DNA of 64,000 bases from JAJTFA01 sp051715425 (GTDB lineage: Bacteria; Bacteroidota; Bacteroidia; UKL13-3): contig JBPXJS010000011.1 in assembly GCA_051715425.1 (NCBI GenBank), forward strand, positions 182,526-246,525. Reading direction: 5' to 3'. Numbering within the stretch: position 1 is the first letter of the stretch; each line of letters begins with the position of its first letter. This document shows, piece after piece, positions 25,199-35,061 of the stretch. The notes beneath the pieces were generated by a model, which was not told the DNA's origin, searched no databases, and saw nothing but the letters and a program-made list of their open reading frames with translations. Both the position numbers and the translations under genes were made by a program.

Positions 25199-26068
25199 TT
25201 AAACGATATTATTTATTTGTTCTTTTATTTTCTCCAGCTCATCTTTCATTTCCACCACCCGCTGCTGTATTTTAAAATGATTGGCTTTAGCACCCAGGGT
25301 ATTAATTTCACGTCCCATTTCCTGTGCAATAAAGCCTAATTTTTTTCCGGCCGATTTAATTTTCATTGTTTCGAGAAAGTAGTTACAATGTTGGATAAGC
25401 CTCGCTTTTTCTTCGCTGATATCCAGTTTTTCTATATAATAAATCAACTCCTGTTCAAACCTGTTTTTATCAAGATTGTCTTCTTTTAATTGGTTTAATT
25501 CACCCTCAATGCGATCTCTGATGGTTTTGGTACGCTCAGGTTCTATTTCTTCTACCTCTTTAACCAGATGTACAATGGTATTGGTCATTCTAACCAATTC
25601 TTCCGCAAGCATTTCTCCCTCTTTTATCCGGAATTTTTCAAAATCGATAAAGGCATTGTTTATCACCTCCATCAAGAGTTTTATATCCTCTTCATTATTT
25701 TCATCCTCCACAGGTTGAAAAAGGTTGGGCATGCTTAGAATAGTGGAGCCCAGCATCTGAGAGTTAATTCCGGCCTGCGTGCAAACTTCAGTAAGTTCTT
25801 TCAGGTAAAAAGCAGCTACATCTTTGTTTACCGGCATCACTTTATCTTCTGCACGTTTAAACTGTACATTGATATTTACCTGGCAACTTCCTCTTTCTAT
25901 AAGGCGGTTCAGTTCTCTGCGAACCTCTGTATCCTTACTTTGCCATACTTTGGGCAGGCGCAGGTTCAGTTCAAGAAACTTATTATTCAGAGACTTAAAT
26001 TCGGCCTTGATATTAAAACGTTCTGTTTCAATTTCAGCCTGACCGTAACCGGTCATTGATCTTAGCAT
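25199..26068 (-). CDS. yicC: YicC/YloC-family endoribonuclease
   Basis: This 289-aa protein belongs to the YicC family. The family opening MLRSMTGYGQ and the conserved C-terminal region (EKARLIQHCNYFLE, then GKKLGFIAQEMGREINTLG) are intact. Members are metal-dependent endoribonucleases, reported in E. coli to help degrade a small RNA. The gene is the first of the yicC-gmk-nadD group. A TACATTTG box lies upstream at 26086-26093. Confidence 0.95.
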   Translation of the reverse strand: MLRSMTGYGQAEIETERFNIKAEFKSLNNKFLELNLRLPKVWQSKDTEVRRELNRLIERGSCQVNINVQFKRAEDKVMPVNKDVAAFYLKELTEVCTQAGINSQMLGSTILSMPNLFQPVEDENNEEDIKLLMEVINNAFIDFEKFRIKEGEMLAEELVRMTNTIVHLVKEVEEIEPERTKTIRDRIEGELNQLKEDNLDKNRFEQELIYYIEKLDISEEKARLIQHCNYFLETMKIKSAGKKLGFIAQEMGREINTLGAKANHFKIQQRVVEMKDELEKIKEQINNIV

Positions 26069-26085
26069 AGGTTATAAACTTTGGG

Positions 26086-26093
26086 CAAATGTA
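26086..26093 (-). promoter_or_regulatory. TAnnTTTG -7 box upstream of yicC
   Basis: On the minus strand this reads TACATTTG, an exact consensus match, 17 bases before the yicC ATG. Confidence 0.5.
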
Positions 26094-26109
26094 AGAGAAA
26101 GAAGGTGAA

Positions 26110-27000
26110 TTACGCATCTTTCTGACGGGAAGTGTTAACCAGCAGTACTCCGGCAAAAATAATCAGGATATCAGCTACTTTATATATGGTAAGGCTGTCT
26201 TTACCGGAAAACAGGGCAATAACTACTGCCAAAACAGGTTGAAGGTATATATAAGAGCCAACAAGCGATGAGGATGCATGACGCAAGGCGTAGGCGTTTA
26301 ATACATAAGTCATAAAAGTGGAGCCAAGGGTTACAAAGGCAATGCACCACCACACTTTAGGGGTAAAAGAGGCCCATTCAATATCAATAAAATCAGGCAC
26401 ACCAAATGGCATTACCAAAAACAAACCAAAGAAAAATGACCACAGGGTAACGGTAAGCGGGTGGTATTTTTTCATCAACGATTTGGCATATACCAGATAA
26501 AAGGCATAAATAATGGCATTCAGGGAAACAAGCAGATCGCCCAAAACAGTTTCGCTGGTAAAATTAAACCGGCTTCCGCCCATCAGCATCATGGCCCCAA
26601 AGGCAGCAATTAATATCCCTGCAATTTTTCTGAGGCTCAGTTTTTCCTTTAACAAAATGGCTGCAAATACCACCACAAAAATGGGTGTATTCATCATGAG
26701 TACAGCTCCATTTATAGGTGTGGTAATGGCAAGACCTTTAAAAAATAAAAGCATATTAAATGCAACACCAAACATGGCACTGATAAAGAGCTTTTTAATA
26801 TCAGCCCAGTCGCTTATTTTTTCTTTTACGGTAAAGGAGTGAAAGATAAAAATACAAAACGCGGCCACTGAAACGCGCATGAGGATAAAAGCCGAGGGTT
26901 TAACATAAGCCGGCATAATTTCTTTGGCAATGGTAAATGTTGCCGCATAAATCAGCGATACAATAAATAAGGCAATATGTACTTTTACTATTGTTTTCAA
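26110..27000 (-). CDS. EamA-family (DMT superfamily) transporter
   Basis: This 296-aa protein has ten hydrophobic helices in two EamA repeats (about residues 5-140 and 150-290), the layout of drug/metabolite transporters. The substrate is not predictable. The start appears to be TTG at 27000, overlapping the stop of the MATE gene as TTGA. The first ATG inside is 29 codons on and would remove the first helix. The pair is probably one operon. Confidence 0.88.
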   Translation of the reverse strand: MKTIVKVHIALFIVSLIYAATFTIAKEIMPAYVKPSAFILMRVSVAAFCIFIFHSFTVKEKISDWADIKKLFISAMFGVAFNMLLFFKGLAITTPINGAVLMMNTPIFVVVFAAILLKEKLSLRKIAGILIAAFGAMMLMGGSRFNFTSETVLGDLLVSLNAIIYAFYLVYAKSLMKKYHPLTVTLWSFFFGLFLVMPFGVPDFIDIEWASFTPKVWWCIAFVTLGSTFMTYVLNAYALRHASSSLVGSYIYLQPVLAVVIALFSGKDSLTIYKVADILIIFAGVLLVNTSRQKDA

Positions 27001-28385
27001 ATCAGGTGTGTGGCTGTTTCCGACAATTTTTGTTCCTCTTTTACAAAATCAAATTCGCGTGATTCTTTTAAAAAACGAAGACTCAGGAATATGGCAGAAA
27101 AGGTGAGTCCAAGGCTAAGTCCAAACCAGATTCCGTAAAGCCCCATACCAAACCATTTAGCCATTATCCAGCCAGAGGGGATGCCAATTACCCAGTAAGC
27201 AATGATGGTAACCACGGTTGGCATTTTTGTATCGGCAATACCTCTTAAAACTCCCAAACTTACACATTGTACACCATCGCTAAGCTGAAATAAAGCAGCA
27301 ATAAGAAGCAGGTTCACAGCCATCGGACCAACTATATCATCAGCAATATAAAAGGAAACAATTTGTTTACTTGCCACAGCAAAAAGAACAGCCATTAATC
27401 CCATAAAGCCAAATCCCATGATAATGGATGCCCGTCCTGCTTTAATCAGATCGGGTTTGTTTTTTCTACCCCAGGCATCACCCACAGCAATAGATCCACC
27501 TGCTGAAATTCCGGTAGCAATCATATAAGTAACCGATGCAATATTAATGGCAATCTGATGTGCAGCCAGTTGTTCTTTTCCAAACCAACCTATCATAATG
27601 GCAGCACCTGCAAAGGCACCCACTTCAAAAAAATATTGCATACCAGATGGTAAGCCAACAGAAAATATTTGTTTAAACAGTACCGGCCCTGAAAGTTTAT
27701 CGCTCACATGCAGCCAGGCTTTGTATACCTTGTGGCGCAGGATGAAAATAACCATAGCCAGAGCCATAAACAACCGGGAGAAGGAAGTTGCATAACCTGC
27801 TCCCTCCAAACCCAATTGCGGGAACCCGAGCTTACCATAAATAAGTACCCAGTTCCAGAATATATTAAACAGCAACCCCAGTATGGTAATAACTGCTGAT
27901 GGCGTGGTGATGGAGAGTCCGTCACTAAATTGTTTGGCCGCCATAAAGAGCAGCATAAATACTGTTCCGGCATTAAGGATATGCAGGTACGACCTGGTTA
28001 GAGCTGTTACTTCCTGTTCCTGGCCAAACCAATCAAGGTTAATGGTTAGCACAAAGAGGCAGATGCCAATAAATATGCTTAAGGCAAGCGAAGCCCACAA
28101 ACCCTGTCTGAAAAGCAGGGCGGTATTATTGGTTTGGCCGGCACCTTTTGCTTTTGCCACCAGTGGCGATACGGCAGTAAGGGTACCTATACCCAGTATG
28201 GTAATAAGAAAATAAACAGAATTAGCCAAACCAGCAGCTGCCAGATTGGTGGCATCTATTTTTCCTATCATCACAATATCGGCAACTCCCATTAGCACAA
28301 TACCTACCTGTCCGATAATGATAGGGTAACTAAGTGTCAGGATCTTCCTGAAATAGGGGTTGTAGGTATGGAAAAATGTTTGCAC
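26997..28385 (-). CDS. MATE-family efflux transporter
   Basis: This 462-aa transporter has twelve predicted helices in two MatE domains. The first opens YPIIIGQVGIVLMGVADIVMIG, split here as helix 1, and the second starts near SVGLPSGMQYFFEVGAF. It likely expels a cationic or aromatic compound using a sodium or proton gradient. The start is GTG at 28385; no ATG is available upstream in frame. It overlaps the following EamA gene by 4 bases. Confidence 0.92.
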   Translation of the reverse strand: MQTFFHTYNPYFRKILTLSYPIIIGQVGIVLMGVADIVMIGKIDATNLAAAGLANSVYFLITILGIGTLTAVSPLVAKAKGAGQTNNTALLFRQGLWASLALSIFIGICLFVLTINLDWFGQEQEVTALTRSYLHILNAGTVFMLLFMAAKQFSDGLSITTPSAVITILGLLFNIFWNWVLIYGKLGFPQLGLEGAGYATSFSRLFMALAMVIFILRHKVYKAWLHVSDKLSGPVLFKQIFSVGLPSGMQYFFEVGAFAGAAIMIGWFGKEQLAAHQIAINIASVTYMIATGISAGGSIAVGDAWGRKNKPDLIKAGRASIIMGFGFMGLMAVLFAVASKQIVSFYIADDIVGPMAVNLLLIAALFQLSDGVQCVSLGVLRGIADTKMPTVVTIIAYWVIGIPSGWIMAKWFGMGLYGIWFGLSLGLTFSAIFLSLRFLKESREFDFVKEEQKLSETATHLI

Positions 28386-28498
28386 GGATAAAAAATGAGG
28401 CGCGAAGATAAGGGAATATGCCTCCTCGCGAAATTTTTTTCAAAAGGGGAGAATGATGTAATAATTTCGTCATGCAGTAATTGAATAGCATATTTTTT

Positions 28499-28506
28499 TA
28501 CATTTG
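28499..28506 (+). promoter_or_regulatory. TAnnTTTG -7 box next to a GTG start
   Basis: TACATTTG ends 4 bases before the GTG chosen as start of the small exported protein. A leaderless transcript would follow. Confidence 0.45.
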
Positions 28507-28510
28507 TACC

Positions 28511-28846
28511 GTGAGAATAATTAAGGCGATACTTTTTTTACTTGCCCTGCAGATTGGTTTTTTATCTGTTCAAAACACCAGATATAAGAATGAAAGCTGC
28601 GATAATTACGTGCTGGTAAAAAAGAACAACCCTGAAAAAAATATCAGGTTGATATATGCCATTGAGTCTTTTTTTGAGGAGGAGAGCTCAGAAACAGAGG
28701 GAAAAATCCTCTTACCGGTTTTCACCTTTTTACAATCACAACCACTTTGTTTTTATACAAACTCATCAGATCTTTTTCAGGATATCCAATCAATAACAAA
28801 TACCCATTGTCCACGGTATTTAAGAGAAGGTAAGCTAACTATTTAG
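28511..28846 (+). CDS. Small exported protein upstream of dabA, unknown function
   Basis: This 111-aa protein starts at GTG (28511) with a signal-like hydrophobic segment IIKAILFLLALQIGFLSV. An acidic, mostly beta-predicted mature part with three cysteines follows. An upstream TTG at 28481 in the same frame is rejected, because a perfect TAnnTTTG box lies between it and the GTG. I recognise no family. It ends 121 bases before dabA on the same strand; a hairpin lies in that gap. A link with carbon uptake is only positional. Confidence 0.55.
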   Translation: MRIIKAILFLLALQIGFLSVQNTRYKNESCDNYVLVKKNNPEKNIRLIYAIESFFEEESSETEGKILLPVFTFLQSQPLCFYTNSSDLFQDIQSITNTHCPRYLREGKLTI

Positions 28847-28883
28847 CATTTTATTATTTAACGTTTTGCCGCCAGGTGCATTT

Positions 28884-28925
28884 TTTGCTCCTGTTCAACT
28901 CATGCATATGCCGTTGTTGAGCAAA
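28884..28925 (+). promoter_or_regulatory. Leader hairpin before dabA
   Basis: TTTGCTC (28884-28890) pairs with GAGCAAA (28919-28925). Inside, CAAC (28896-28899) pairs with GTTG (28913-28916) and the loop contains the palindrome GCATATGC (28904-28911). No T run follows, so it is not a terminator. It lies 43 bases before the dabA ATG and could be an operator or RNA element. Confidence 0.4.
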
Positions 28926-28967
28926 GCCTCTCTCTTTTAGTTTCAATCATTTTAACAGTCGTTTCAA

Positions 28968-31463
28968 ATGACAAAAAATAATTTTGCAGAACATGATGTA
29001 CTGCATAGATTAAAACATTATCTGCCCGCTCAGGCACCATTAAAAGATTTTATTCACCACAATACCCTTCATGCATTCCAGGATAAAAAATTTGGAGATG
29101 CGTTGGCTTCTGCTTCTGCCATATTTGGTTACAAAACCCTTCTTTCACTTGATGAGTACCGCGAACTTTATCATCAGAATAAGATAAAGCCGGAAGCATT
29201 AAAAAGAGTGATAAACAACCGAAAGGGTAAGGAGGCCGGGGATATTTGGATACATCGATTGCTCCATGAGAAACCTCAGATGCCTATACGACCTCGCATT
29301 GGTGTTTTAAGAAACTTATGGAAATCAAGGTTTAAGGTTGACCTCGATAACCTGGTTCATCCCTTATTGTTTCGGCTACTTTGCAGCTATCTGGATCAGG
29401 GTGTAGCCATGTGGGCTTTTCCTGTTGAACACAAAGGTTTTCTGTCTTCCGTGCGCGAACTGGAGAAAAATAGTTACAGCAGTATTTTTAAAACTAAACG
29501 CGCTAAGGAATTGCTATTACATACACACTGTAAAATCGACAAGTTGCTCGACATAGTGGTAGGTGATATCACTTTGTATGAACGTTACCTGTTCGACCAG
29601 TCGTGGGCTCATCAGGGTTGGTCGGGTATTGTTTCTGCAATTGAGGATAACCCCTCAACATTACTTGATCCGAGGCATATTACCCTTCACGATCTGATTG
29701 TTCTTGAACTGCTGATGGAAATTGATGCCCTCGATTACGCATTGGGAACGGATTGGCTTCCACTGCGGGTTGCATCAACGGGTATCACCGATCAGCTCTT
29801 CGATCCCGTAACACCTTCAGAAGAAAATGAATGGCAAAATTTATGGCAGGAAGCTTATGAGTGGGGTTATTACAATGAGGTACTTGCCGCAATGGCATAT
29901 CCAATGGCTGATCACCCCGTAAATAAAACACCCGTTTTTCAGGCCATGTTTTGTATTGATGACCGCGGGTGTTCCATACGCAGGCATATTGAATTAATGG
30001 AGCCACGTTGTGAAACATTTGGTACTCCCGGTTTTTTTGGAGTGGAGTTTTATTATAAACCGGAGCATGGTAAGTTTATCGCTAAATTATGTCCGGCTCC
30101 TGTTAGTCCGGCATACCTGATAAAGGAAACCGGAAGTACAAAAAAGCATCAAAAGGATGTACATCTTACCAAACACTCTCACTCTCTGTTAAGTGGGTGG
30201 TTCATTTCTCAAACCCTTGGATTTTGGTCAGCCTTTCGCCTTTTTTTTAGCATATTTAAACCATCCATGAGTCCTGCAACGGCAACCTCATTGCGTCATA
30301 TGGATCAGTTTTCGAGGCTCACCGTAGAGAACCATGATCTTTCACACAGAGAGCAGCATCTGCAGGTTGGATTTACCATAGAAGAAATGGTAAACAGGGC
30401 AGAGGGCTTGTTAAGAAGCATTGGATTGATCGATCACTTTGCAGATCTGGTTTACATTATCGGACATGGTTCCAGCAGTGTAAATAATCCTCATTATGCA
30501 GCCTACGATTGTGGAGCATGTTCCGGAAGACCGGGATCCGTTAATGCACGGGTTGCCTGTTATATGGCCAATCATGCAACGGTGAGGTTGCTCTTGAAAG
30601 AAAGGGGAATTGATATTCCGGAGCATACCCGATTTGTTGCCGGTTTGCATGATACCACAAGAGATGAGATGGTATTTTACGATGAGGAAACATTAAACCC
30701 CATACAGCAGGAGCTCCACAAAAGGAATAAAGAAGTGTTTGAAAAAGCGCTGGATGAAAATGCAAGAGAGCGCTCCAGAAGGTTCGAGGTTGTTGATACC
30801 GGGAAAAGTGCGACTGTTATTCATGCCGAAATAAAAACGCGTTCCGTATCGCTTTTTGAACCACGGCCGGAACTAAATCATGCTACCAATGCCCTTTGTA
30901 TAATTGGAAGGCGGGCACTCACCAAACACCTGTTTCTTGACAGGCGTGCATTTATGAATTCATATGATTATCGAACTGATCCCGAAGGCAAATATTTATT
31001 GGGTATTCTTAAAGCTGCTGCACCGGTTTGTGGGGGTATCAACCTGGAGTATTTTTTTTCCAGAGTAGATAATCAGAAGCTAGGGGCAGGAACCAAACTG
31101 CCACATAATGTAATGGGGTTGATAGGCGTTGCCAACGGAATTGACGGTGATCTGAGACCGGGCTTACCATCTCAAATGATAGAGGTTCACGATCCGGTGA
31201 GGTTACTTATTATAGTGGAACACCACCCGGATGTGGTTTTACAGGTGCTTAAACAATCTCCTGAAACATACGAGTGGTTTATTAATGAGTGGATTCTTTT
31301 GGTGGCCATAAAGCCAGAAAACAGAGAGATGTACCGCTTTGAAAACGGGAGTTTCAGCAAGTATCATCCGGAAATAAATAATGTACCTGAAGTTGATCAT
31401 TTAATGGAACTCATCGTGTCTTCTTCAGAAAATATACCTGTTCACCTTATCAGTCAGTTATAA
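28968..31463 (+). CDS. dabA: Inorganic carbon uptake subunit DabA (UPF0753/DUF2309)
   Basis: DabA is the carbonic-anhydrase-like cytoplasmic subunit of the DAB system, which traps CO2 as bicarbonate at the expense of a cation gradient. The 831-aa protein is of family length. The beta-carbonic-anhydrase-like metal site is complete: Cys329 and Asp331 in FCIDDRG, His500 in IIGHGSSS and Cys515 in AYDCGACSG. The C-x-D and H-x14-C spacings match the characterised Halothiobacillus protein. The DabB gene begins 1 base after the stop. In a heterotroph, the likely purpose is supply of bicarbonate for carboxylases at low CO2; that part is inference. Confidence 0.93.
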   Translation: MTKNNFAEHDVLHRLKHYLPAQAPLKDFIHHNTLHAFQDKKFGDALASASAIFGYKTLLSLDEYRELYHQNKIKPEALKRVINNRKGKEAGDIWIHRLLHEKPQMPIRPRIGVLRNLWKSRFKVDLDNLVHPLLFRLLCSYLDQGVAMWAFPVEHKGFLSSVRELEKNSYSSIFKTKRAKELLLHTHCKIDKLLDIVVGDITLYERYLFDQSWAHQGWSGIVSAIEDNPSTLLDPRHITLHDLIVLELLMEIDALDYALGTDWLPLRVASTGITDQLFDPVTPSEENEWQNLWQEAYEWGYYNEVLAAMAYPMADHPVNKTPVFQAMFCIDDRGCSIRRHIELMEPRCETFGTPGFFGVEFYYKPEHGKFIAKLCPAPVSPAYLIKETGSTKKHQKDVHLTKHSHSLLSGWFISQTLGFWSAFRLFFSIFKPSMSPATATSLRHMDQFSRLTVENHDLSHREQHLQVGFTIEEMVNRAEGLLRSIGLIDHFADLVYIIGHGSSSVNNPHYAAYDCGACSGRPGSVNARVACYMANHATVRLLLKERGIDIPEHTRFVAGLHDTTRDEMVFYDEETLNPIQQELHKRNKEVFEKALDENARERSRRFEVVDTGKSATVIHAEIKTRSVSLFEPRPELNHATNALCIIGRRALTKHLFLDRRAFMNSYDYRTDPEGKYLLGILKAAAPVCGGINLEYFFSRVDNQKLGAGTKLPHNVMGLIGVANGIDGDLRPGLPSQMIEVHDPVRLLIIVEHHPDVVLQVLKQSPETYEWFINEWILLVAIKPENREMYRFENGSFSKYHPEINNVPEVDHLMELIVSSSENIPVHLISQL

Positions 31464-31464
31464 A

Positions 31465-33333
31465 ATGGAAAACATCATTCATTTCTTTATTTTTATTCCG
31501 CTAACCGGTTTTATATTAAGCCTGTTTGTTCCGGATAAAAAGGAGTCGGCCATTTCCTATACTGCGTTTGGTACTATCGGTATTACCTTTTTGCTGCTTC
31601 TTTCGTTTTCTGCTTTTTGGTTAAGCCACGGACATCCACCACTTCATATTAGTGAACTTGTTTTATACCAATCATCCAATTATGAGTTTGTCATAGCCTT
31701 TTACCTCGATAAAATAAGCCTGGTTTATCTTTTTGTTGGCACATTGCTTACCCTCATGGTAACCATTTATAGCCGCTACTATATGCACAGGGAGCCAGGT
31801 TACAAACGTTTCTTTAATACCATTCTTTTCTTTTTTACCGGATATGCCATCACTGTTCTTTCCGGCAATTTTGAAACGCTGTTTCTTGGCTGGGAGATTT
31901 TGGGTATATCATCATTCCTGTTGATTGCCTTTTACCGCAACAGGTATTTGCCTTTAAAAAATGGTATTAAGGTTTTTAGTATTTACAGGATTGGCGATGT
32001 AGGAATCTTGCTTGCCATGTGGATGAGTCATCACCTGTGGCATGAAAATATCACCTTTATTAAACTCAATAATGATCAGCTGGTACACGAGCATTTGCAA
32101 AACCACAGCATGATTGGTGTGTTTATTTCATTAAGTATTTTAATTGCTGCATGTGCCAAGTCTGCACAACTACCATTTACTTCCTGGCTGCCACGTGCAA
32201 TGGAAGGTCCAACTCCGTCAAGTGCTATTTTTTACGGTTCATTATCTGTACATATTGGTGTGTTTCTTCTGTTGCGAAGTTTTCCATTTTGGGAGCATCA
32301 GTATTCTGTAAGGATTGTAATTGCACTGGTAGGTTTGGCAACGGCAATAGTCTCCACGTTCATTGCCCACGTGCAATCATCGGTTAAAAGTCAGATTGCA
32401 TACGCTTCTGCAGCACAAATCGGATTAATATTTATAGAAGTTGCTGCCGGTTTTGAGCTGTTGGCCCTGTTTCATTTTGCCGGAAATGCTTTTTTACGTA
32501 CCTATCAGTTGCTGGTATCTCCTTCCCTGGTAAGTTACCTGATTAAGGAGCAGTTTTTTCATTTTATACCAAGGGAACATGTGGTATTAAGCACGTGGCG
32601 CAAAAAGCTGAATTATACATTTTACCTGCTGAGTTTAAAAGAGTTTAACCTCGATTGGTTTATGTACAGGTATGTGTGGGGACTTCTTAAAGAAACAGGA
32701 AGAAGGGTAAGTTACTTTAAAATAAAGCAGGCTGTTTTAATATACAGTGTGGTGCTTATAGCTGGTGTGTTTACCCTCTATCACCAGGAGTATATTCCAT
32801 TTTTTCTCAAAAATTATATGTCGGTAACATTGGCTGTAATGGGACTTATTCTGGTGCTAAGGTCGTTTGTGGAGCGCAAAAGAGCACGAATGGCGTTTCT
32901 ACTCATTATTTTAAATCACTGCTTTATTGTGCTCGCTGTTTCCTATAATGAACGATTCGATAGCCAGCATTCGGTTCTATATCTGAGTGGGGTAATGGTA
33001 ACCGGAATAATCGGATATATATGCCTTCAGTATGTAAAAAGGAGGGAAAAATATTTCGGTCTTAATCAGTTCTATGGGTACAGTGCGGTTTATAAAAAAA
33101 CGTCTTTTATATTTCTTTTGGCCTGCCTTGGCCTGTCAGGATTTCCTATTACGCCAACATTTATTGGAGAGGATTTGATTTTTAGTCATATTCATCAGCA
33201 TCAATTGGTATTGGCAAGTATTGTTTCAGTAAGTCTTATTGTGGATGGGATTACTTTGATAAGGATTTATTCCAGAATATTTCTGGGTCCGTATATCGGG
33301 CAACCTTCATTGTCTCCTTTCCGCTCATCTTAA
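31465..33333 (+). CDS. dabB: Inorganic carbon uptake subunit DabB (NuoL/MrpA-like membrane protein)
   Basis: This 622-aa integral membrane protein has about 14-16 helices and the proton-pumping domain shared with NuoL and MrpA (PF00361). Typical segments are LGWEILGISSFLLIAFYRNR and AKSAQLPFTSWLPRAMEGPT. In the DAB system this subunit is thought to couple proton or sodium influx to DabA activity. It follows dabA after a single base. No other Nuo or Mrp subunits lie nearby, which supports the DabB assignment over a respiratory or antiporter subunit. Confidence 0.92.
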   Translation: MENIIHFFIFIPLTGFILSLFVPDKKESAISYTAFGTIGITFLLLLSFSAFWLSHGHPPLHISELVLYQSSNYEFVIAFYLDKISLVYLFVGTLLTLMVTIYSRYYMHREPGYKRFFNTILFFFTGYAITVLSGNFETLFLGWEILGISSFLLIAFYRNRYLPLKNGIKVFSIYRIGDVGILLAMWMSHHLWHENITFIKLNNDQLVHEHLQNHSMIGVFISLSILIAACAKSAQLPFTSWLPRAMEGPTPSSAIFYGSLSVHIGVFLLLRSFPFWEHQYSVRIVIALVGLATAIVSTFIAHVQSSVKSQIAYASAAQIGLIFIEVAAGFELLALFHFAGNAFLRTYQLLVSPSLVSYLIKEQFFHFIPREHVVLSTWRKKLNYTFYLLSLKEFNLDWFMYRYVWGLLKETGRRVSYFKIKQAVLIYSVVLIAGVFTLYHQEYIPFFLKNYMSVTLAVMGLILVLRSFVERKRARMAFLLIILNHCFIVLAVSYNERFDSQHSVLYLSGVMVTGIIGYICLQYVKRREKYFGLNQFYGYSAVYKKTSFIFLLACLGLSGFPITPTFIGEDLIFSHIHQHQLVLASIVSVSLIVDGITLIRIYSRIFLGPYIGQPSLSPFRSS

Positions 33334-33350
33334 TTTAATTAAACGCATTT

Positions 33351-34997
33351 ATGAATCATAAAAATAATATTCCTGCTAATGGATTAGCGGGACTTAAACA
33401 AAACTGGAAACCGGACTTATTATCCGGATTTATTATTTCACTTATTGCTCTTCCGCTTTGCCTTGGTATTGCCATGGCTTCGGGTGTACCACCCATGTCG
33501 GGTATCATTGCCGGAATTATTGGCGGATTAATTCTATCGCTTACCAGTGGTTCTTATATTACCATTAATGGCCCTGCGGCCGGGCTTGCTGTTATTGTTC
33601 TGATGAGTATTGATGGATTCAGGAAAATGGCTCCTGCGGGTTTGTCGCCCGAGCAGGTGGAAATGTTTGCCTACCAGTGCACCCTTGCTGTTGGTGTGGG
33701 ATGCGGTGTGCTGCAGTTCATCTTTGGATTGGTAAAAGCCGGTGTGTTAAGCAACTTCTTTCCTTCATCAGTTGTTCACGGTATGCTTGCTGCTATTGGT
33801 ATTATGATTTTTGCCAAACAGTTTCATACTGCAGTTGGTGTAAAACCGGAGGGAAAAGAAATGCTCGAAATTATCATGGCCATACCTGGCAGCCTGATGA
33901 ACATGAATCCGGAGGTTGCTTTGATAGGTTTAATAAGTCTGGTGATTTTAATTGGATTACCAATGTTTAAAAGCAAGTACATAAAAATGATTCCGGCCCC
34001 GTTGCTTGTTGTGCTTATTGCCATTCCCCTTGGTCATTATTTTGATCTGGAGCATGAGCACAAATATTTGTTCTTAAACGGACATGAATATACATTAGGA
34101 CCTAAATTTCTTGTTACACTACCGGCTCATGTAATGGATGGAATTATATTGCCCAGGTTTGATTACTTATTTACCGGTTTTGGTTTGCAAATGGTAATTA
34201 CTTATGCCCTGGTGGCCAGTCTTGAGTCTCTGCTTACGGTGGCTGCCATAGACAAGCTGGATCCATATAAAAGGGTATCAAATTTTAACCGGGAACTTTT
34301 TGCTAAAGGAAGTGGGAATATCCTGTCATCCTTGATAGGTGGATTACCAATTATTGCAGAGGTGGTAAGAAGTTCGGCCAATGTAAATAATGGTGCAAAA
34401 ACACCCTGGGCCAACTTTTTTCATGGGATATTTTTGCTTGTATTTATCCTTTTTCTTTCCGGTATGATCCACCAGATTCCCCTCTCGGCCCTGGCTGCAA
34501 TGCTTATGGTTACCGGTTACCGGCTTGCATCACCTAAAGAATTTATGAAGACCTATAAGATAGGTAAGGAACAACTCCTCATTTTTATTTCTACCATTAT
34601 TATCACCCTTGCTACCGATCTTCTGGTTGGTATTTTTGCAGGAATTGTGGTAAAATTAATCATTCACATGGCTAATGGTGTGCCACTGAAAAGTTTGTTT
34701 AAGCCGTTTCTTACCATTAACCAGAATGGAGATGATTACCAGATTGATGTAGAACATTCTGCCATATTCAGCAATTATATAGGGCTAAAGAAACAGATAG
34801 AGCGGTTGCCACCTGGCAAGAATATCACGATGGATTTTACCAATGTAAAGCTGGTGGATCATACAGTAATGGAACATTTGCATGAGATGGCAGAAAGGTA
34901 TGAATCGCAGGGAGGAAAATTTTATATCGTGGGATTACATCAACACAAACCATTATCAGATCACCCACATTCTACACGAAAACTGGTGTATAATTAA
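33351..34997 (+). CDS. SulP-family inorganic anion transporter with STAS domain
   Basis: This 548-aa transporter has the SulP membrane domain (residues about 20-440), with conserved LLSGFIISLIALPLCLGIAM and TSGSYITINGPAAGLA segments. A C-terminal STAS domain follows at about 445-545 (MDFTNVKLVDHTVMEHLHEM). SulP members carry sulfate, bicarbonate or other anions. Placement directly behind dabAB points to bicarbonate, but sequence alone does not exclude sulfate. It begins 17 bases after dabB and is probably in the same operon. Confidence 0.88.
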   Translation: MNHKNNIPANGLAGLKQNWKPDLLSGFIISLIALPLCLGIAMASGVPPMSGIIAGIIGGLILSLTSGSYITINGPAAGLAVIVLMSIDGFRKMAPAGLSPEQVEMFAYQCTLAVGVGCGVLQFIFGLVKAGVLSNFFPSSVVHGMLAAIGIMIFAKQFHTAVGVKPEGKEMLEIIMAIPGSLMNMNPEVALIGLISLVILIGLPMFKSKYIKMIPAPLLVVLIAIPLGHYFDLEHEHKYLFLNGHEYTLGPKFLVTLPAHVMDGIILPRFDYLFTGFGLQMVITYALVASLESLLTVAAIDKLDPYKRVSNFNRELFAKGSGNILSSLIGGLPIIAEVVRSSANVNNGAKTPWANFFHGIFLLVFILFLSGMIHQIPLSALAAMLMVTGYRLASPKEFMKTYKIGKEQLLIFISTIIITLATDLLVGIFAGIVVKLIIHMANGVPLKSLFKPFLTINQNGDDYQIDVEHSAIFSNYIGLKKQIERLPPGKNITMDFTNVKLVDHTVMEHLHEMAERYESQGGKFYIVGLHQHKPLSDHPHSTRKLVYN

Positions 34998-35005
34998 TAT
35001 GTTTG
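34998..35005 (+). promoter_or_regulatory. TAnnTTTG -7 box before the porin gene
   Basis: TATGTTTG, an exact match, begins right after the stop of the SulP gene and ends 56 bases before the porin ATG. It may give the porin its own promoter. Confidence 0.35.
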
Positions 35006-35061
35006 ATTTATTATTTTAGTAATGGACAGAATGAATCCATTTTGTTCTTAATACATTATTT

